Below, piece by piece: positions 6,571 to 9,297 of a DNA stretch of 9,297 nucleotides. The notes under the pieces were generated by a model. It was not told the origin of the DNA. It made no database searches and saw only the letters and a program-made list of their open reading frames with translations. The DNA comes from Methylobacterium sp. Its GTDB lineage: Bacteria; Pseudomonadota; Alphaproteobacteria; Rhizobiales; Beijerinckiaceae. Both the position numbers and the translations under genes were made by a program. The stretch lies in contig JAJKJG010000238.1 in assembly GCA_021154065.1 (NCBI GenBank), forward strand, positions 1 through 9,297. The letters are read 5' to 3'. Each line of letters opens with the position of its first letter. Positions within the stretch are counted from its first letter, which is position 1.

Positions 6571-7862
6571 CCTCCGTTCGCGACCGGCTCGACGCCACTC
6601 TCGATCGCATCGAGGGCGGCCGCTCGGGCAAGCACGTGTTCATGAAGCTCTACCCGGATGCGGCCCGCGCCGCGGCCGACGCCGCCGACGCGCGAAAGCG
6701 CGCCGGCATCACGCTCGGGCCGCTCGACGGCGCGCTGGTCTCGATCAAGGACCTGTTCGATGTCGCCGGCGAGCCGACGACCGCCGGCTCGAAGCTCCGG
6801 CGCGACGCCGCGCCGGCCGCGGCCGACGCGCCGGTCGTCGCGCGCCTACGCCGTGCCGGCGCGGTCATCCTGGCTAAGACCAACATGGTCGAGTTCGCCT
6901 TCGGCGGCATCGGCCTCAACCCGCATCACGGCACGCCCGGCAGCGCCGCCGATCCGTCGCGCATCCCCGGCGGCTCGACCTCGGGCGGGGCGGTCTCGGT
7001 CGGAGAGGGCACGAGCGACATCACCATCGGCTCCGACACCGGCGGCTCGACGCGCATCCCGGCGGCCTTCAACGGCGTCGTCGGCTTCAAGCCGACGGCG
7101 CGGCGCGTGCCGCTCGAGGGCGCTTTCCCCTTGTCCTACGCGCTCGACTCGATCGGCCCGCTCGCCCGCACCGTGCAGCAATGCGCCGATGCCGACGCGG
7201 TGATGGCGGGCGACGAGCCGCGCCCACTCAGCCGGCGCGGGCTCGCGGGCTTGCGCATCGGCGTGCCGCGCGGGCGCCTGTTTCAGGACACCGACGCGGT
7301 CGTCGCGGCAGCCTTCGAGGCGAGCCTCGGGCGATTGTCGGCGGCCGGCGCCCGGGTCGCCGAGCACGACATCGACGATCTCCTCGCCGGGCTCGCCGAG
7401 GCGACGGCGCCGGCCTCGCTCGCCGCGGTCGAGGCCGCCGAGGTCCACAAGGACTGGCTCGAGAGCCGCGCCGCCGAGTTCGACCCGCGCGTCCAGACCC
7501 GCATCCTCCGCGGCGCCGCGATCCCGGCCGCGACCTACATCCGCATGCTCCGCCGCCGCGCCGCGCTCGCCGCCGCGCTCGACGCGCGCCTTGCCGCCGT
7601 CGATGTGCTGGCCCTGCCGACGGTGCCGGTGGTGCCGCCGCCGATCGCGCCGCTCATCGCCGACGACGACCTCTACATGCGCACCAACCTCCTCGTCCTG
7701 CGCAACACCATGATCGCCAACTTCTTCGACCTGACGTCGATCTCGCTGCCGATCCCCGGCACGGCGCTCCCGGTTGGGTTCATGCTCATCGCCCGCAACG
7801 GCCGCGACCGCGACCTCCTTGCGATCGCGGCGGCGGTCGAGGCCGAGCTCGCGCCGGGTTGA
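6567..7862 (+). CDS. Amidase-signature (AS) family amidohydrolase
   Basis: A 431-residue cytosolic enzyme of the amidase-signature family, which hydrolyses C-N bonds of amides with a Ser-cisSer-Lys triad. All three residues are present: K61 in VSIKDLF, the cis-serine S139 in PGGSTSGGA (134-142), and the nucleophile S161 in GSDTGGSTRIPAAFNG (155-170). FKPTARRVP (174-182) and LDSIGPLARTV (193-203) are also typical. The C-terminal part (from about 225) carries the variable substrate-pocket region, and LALPTVPVVPPP (348-359) is the usual late motif. Length is a little under the family mean of about 450-480. The start ATG 6567 overlaps the preceding stop as ATGA and has only a weak ribosome site, so translation is probably coupled. 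The substrate cannot be assigned; candidates include amides of amino or keto acids related to the DUF1445 product. Confidence 0.92.
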   Translation: MTSVRDRLDATLDRIEGGRSGKHVFMKLYPDAARAAADAADARKRAGITLGPLDGALVSIKDLFDVAGEPTTAGSKLRRDAAPAAADAPVVARLRRAGAVILAKTNMVEFAFGGIGLNPHHGTPGSAADPSRIPGGSTSGGAVSVGEGTSDITIGSDTGGSTRIPAAFNGVVGFKPTARRVPLEGAFPLSYALDSIGPLARTVQQCADADAVMAGDEPRPLSRRGLAGLRIGVPRGRLFQDTDAVVAAAFEASLGRLSAAGARVAEHDIDDLLAGLAEATAPASLAAVEAAEVHKDWLESRAAEFDPRVQTRILRGAAIPAATYIRMLRRRAALAAALDARLAAVDVLALPTVPVVPPPIAPLIADDDLYMRTNLLVLRNTMIANFFDLTSISLPIPGTALPVGFMLIARNGRDRDLLAIAAAVEAELAPG

Positions 7863-7884
7863 GCCGGAGGGGAACACCACAACT

Positions 7885-8012
7885 CTCCTCATGCTATGCT
7901 GAGGTGCGAGGCCGCAGGCCGAGCCTCGAAGCACGCAGCCGGCAGTCGGGCGCGGCACAGGCGGGGCAGCGTCCTTCGAGGCTCGCCTTCGGCTCGCGCC
8001 TCAGGATGAGGA
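7885..8012. repeat. Extragenic long inverted repeat
   Basis: The left arm (about 7885-7935, TCCTCATGCTATGCTGAGG ... CCTCGAAGCACGC) is repeated in inverted orientation at 7969-8012 (GCGTCCTTCGAGG ... CCTCAGGATGAGGA), with imperfect but extended complementarity over roughly 45 bp and a 33-base spacer. Each arm also folds on itself (GCGAGGCCGCAGGCCGAGCCTCG on the left is part of a smaller hairpin). It fills the gap between the amidase and the secreted protein. Elements of this CTCATxCTGAGG...CCTCGAAG type are familiar between genes in Hyphomicrobiales. It may stop or stabilise transcripts, but no T run is present. Confidence 0.75.
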
Positions 8013-8032
8013 CATGAGAGGATCGGACCGCG

Positions 8033-8959
8033 ATGCGTCTGGCTGTCGTTCTGCTCGCCCTCGCTTTCCCCTTCGCCGCCTCGGCCGCCGATCTCGCGGT
8101 CGAGGTCACGAATGCCAGCGAGCCGGTGGCGTGCGCCGAGAAGGACAACGTCACGATCAATCTCGCCTCTTCCGAGGTGCGGCGTTTTCGGATCGAGGCC
8201 GTTCATCCAGCCTATGCCGGAGCGCTGAGGGACGATCGCTTCGCCCCCGATTTCACGGCCTGCCCGCAGGAGCTGTCGCGGGAAACCACCGAGGTGCGCC
8301 CGCCGAAGCGTGTCACCTTCTACGAGGACGTCGAGACCTGGCTGACCGGCTACACCTTCACCAACTACTGGCGCCCGCACGACATCCCGTTCCGGGTCGG
8401 CGACCGCGTCGAGCGTGGCTTGCACGTCGTGCAGCTCTGGGTGCGGCGCGACGAGCGCGCCGAGGAGGTGCTGGTGATCTATCCCGGCGACGGCTATTGG
8501 CGCATCCGCCCGCTGCCGCCAAAGCATCTCGGCTGGAGCGCCTACGGCTCGTCCTTTCTCGTCGGGCCGGTCGAGCCCGAGGCGCGGCCGGTGGTGAAGA
8601 TCAGCGCCATCGAGTTCGATCCGGCGACCCTGACCTTTCGCCTCGCCTTCGCGGCGGGCGGCGGCGCGACGCTCAAAGTCGACAAGCTCGATCGGGAGCG
8701 GCTCGCCCTTAACGTCGCCTTCGACCGGGCGATCGTCGGCCGGCCGTTCGCGGCGCTGCGCTCGATGTACGTCACCGAGACCAACAACGACGTCGCCCGC
8801 GTCGCGTTGCGCGAGGAAAACGCGAAGGGCTGGCGCGAGGAGCCCATCATCGGCTTCAAGGCCGCGAAGGCGACCGACCTGTGGGCCGGGCGCGTCGCGC
8901 CCTCGCGCCACAACACCAGCGCGCCGGACCACGTCTTCAACCGCTTCCGGTCCGACTGA
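8033..8959 (+). CDS. Secreted (periplasmic) protein of unknown function
   Basis: A 308-residue protein opening with a typical Sec signal peptide: MRLAVVLLALAFPFAASAA, with probable cleavage after ASA or ASAA (residues 18-19). The mature part is rich in beta-like alternation and aromatic residues (TWLTGYTFTNYWRPHDIPF, 102-120; YPGDGYWRIRPLPPKHLGW, 150-168). The only mature-part cysteines are C34 and C77, which could form a disulfide in the periplasm. I do not recognise the family and no catalytic motif stands out. GAGAGGAT at 8016-8023 is the ribosome site, nine bases before ATG 8033. It is separated from the amidase by a long inverted repeat and followed by palindromic repeats, so it is probably its own transcription unit. 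Confidence 0.85.
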   Translation: MRLAVVLLALAFPFAASAADLAVEVTNASEPVACAEKDNVTINLASSEVRRFRIEAVHPAYAGALRDDRFAPDFTACPQELSRETTEVRPPKRVTFYEDVETWLTGYTFTNYWRPHDIPFRVGDRVERGLHVVQLWVRRDERAEEVLVIYPGDGYWRIRPLPPKHLGWSAYGSSFLVGPVEPEARPVVKISAIEFDPATLTFRLAFAAGGGATLKVDKLDRERLALNVAFDRAIVGRPFAALRSMYVTETNNDVARVALREENAKGWREEPIIGFKAAKATDLWAGRVAPSRHNTSAPDHVFNRFRSD

Positions 8960-8966
8960 TCGGCGC

Positions 8967-9016
8967 TAAAGCATGATCCCGAAAAGTGGCTACCGGTTTT
9001 CGGAAAAGATCATGCT
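8967..9016. repeat. Hyphomicrobiales-type intergenic palindrome
   Basis: GCATGATC (8971-8978) and CCGAAAA (8979-8985) are mirrored by TTTTCGG (8997-9003) and GATCATGC (9008-9015), with a four-base AAAA bulge on the right side and an 11-base apical loop. This is the abundant CATGATC/CCGAAAA palindrome found between genes in many Rhizobiales genomes. Here it follows the stop of the secreted-protein gene by about 10 bp, where it can act as a 3' transcript structure. Confidence 0.85.
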
Positions 9017-9032
9017 CAAACAAAGAGGTAGA

Positions 9033-9065
9033 GCGGGATGACGACTCGACGAGAAGTCATCCCGC
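9033..9065. terminator. Perfect-arm hairpin between convergent genes
   Basis: GCGGGATGAC (9033-9042) and GTCATCCCGC (9056-9065) are exact 10-bp inverted repeats with a 13-base loop that contains a smaller CTCG/CGAG pairing. It lies between the secreted-protein gene and the minus-strand gene ending at 9067, so it could act on both converging transcripts. There is no T run on either side, so an intrinsic terminator is not certain. It may be the second half of the composite repeat that begins at 8967. Confidence 0.6.
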
Positions 9066-9066
9066 G

Positions 9067-9297
9067 CTACGGCACGGCGACAATGCGGCGAAGCGCTGCG
9101 ATCGCGGATCTGAGGCCGCCGGGGCGGCCGCGCTCGGCTGCAGGCCGCGCGGTGTCGGCGGCTTGCGGCGCTTCCCGGTAGAGCTCGCGGCGGTCGCCGT
9201 CCTGTGATTCAAGGAGGCCGTCGAAGGGGTCGTCGGCGGCGGGGAGCCCGGGCGCGGCGAGCTCCTCCGACAAGAGCGCCTCGATCCGGTTGAGCCA
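9067..9297 (-). CDS. C-terminal part of an unidentified protein (runs off the window)
   Basis: The frame is open from the window edge to a TAG at 9069-9067, giving the last 76 residues: it begins WLNRIEALLSEELAAPG and ends ALRRIVAVP. It is rich in Ala, Arg and acidic residues, with no membrane segment or motif I recognise. The acidic segment ADDPFDGLLE and the orientation toward the palindromic repeats look natural for a gene end, and a TTG at 9273 is probably not the real start because the frame is open beyond it. In GC-rich DNA an open frame this short is weak evidence, so it is reported with caution. Confidence 0.4.
   Translation of the reverse strand, partial: WLNRIEALLSEELAAPGLPAADDPFDGLLESQDGDRRELYREAPQAADTARPAAERGRPGGLRSAIAALRRIVAVP

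Overview
The window is high-GC bacterial DNA with dense, mostly overlapping genes. It looks like an alphaproteobacterium of the Hyphomicrobiales (Rhizobiales). The best taxonomic clue is the palindrome at 8970-9015 (GCATGATC CCGAAAA ... TTTTCGG ... GATCATGC), an intergenic repeat I know as widespread in that order. The codon composition and the TRAP, AbrB and DUF1445 gene content agree. Genus cannot be decided from the window.

Layout. 1-341 holds no convincing gene: a possible terminator (94-132), a pair of 10-bp direct repeats, then an abrupt join to the last ~48 codons of a mechanosensitive channel gene (mscL remnant, 342-488). An 11-bp tandem repeat carrying AAGGA in every unit leads to a two-gene operon: a class I aminotransferase (644-1840) and an AbrB-family membrane protein (1837-2898), overlapping by 4 bp. 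A Gfo/Idh/MocA oxidoreductase lies on the minus strand (2909-3907, TTG start), converging on the AbrB gene with only 10 bp between.

Divergent from the oxidoreductase is a plus-strand operon, 4058-7862: a DUF1445/UPF0317 protein (D-glutamate cyclase relatives), the collapsed remains of what looks like a TRAP transporter locus (apparent dctP start joined to the last ~49 codons of dctM, 4906-5084), a DUF2848 protein, a 271-residue membrane protein of unknown family with an internal duplication, and an amidase-signature hydrolase. Spacing is tight (2 bp, then two 4-bp NTGA overlaps), so the set is probably co-transcribed. The enzymes suggest breakdown of an amide or cyclic amino-acid derivative whose original TRAP importer has been lost here. 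That pathway is inference.

The right end holds two extragenic palindromic repeat regions (7885-8012 and 8970-9065) flanking a secreted protein of unknown function (8033-8959), and the 3' end of an unidentified minus-strand gene (9067-9297) that runs off the window. The most notable features are the two gene-collapse scars (mscL and dctPQM), the SD-containing tandem repeat, and the poorly characterised DUF1445/DUF2848/membrane/amidase cluster.
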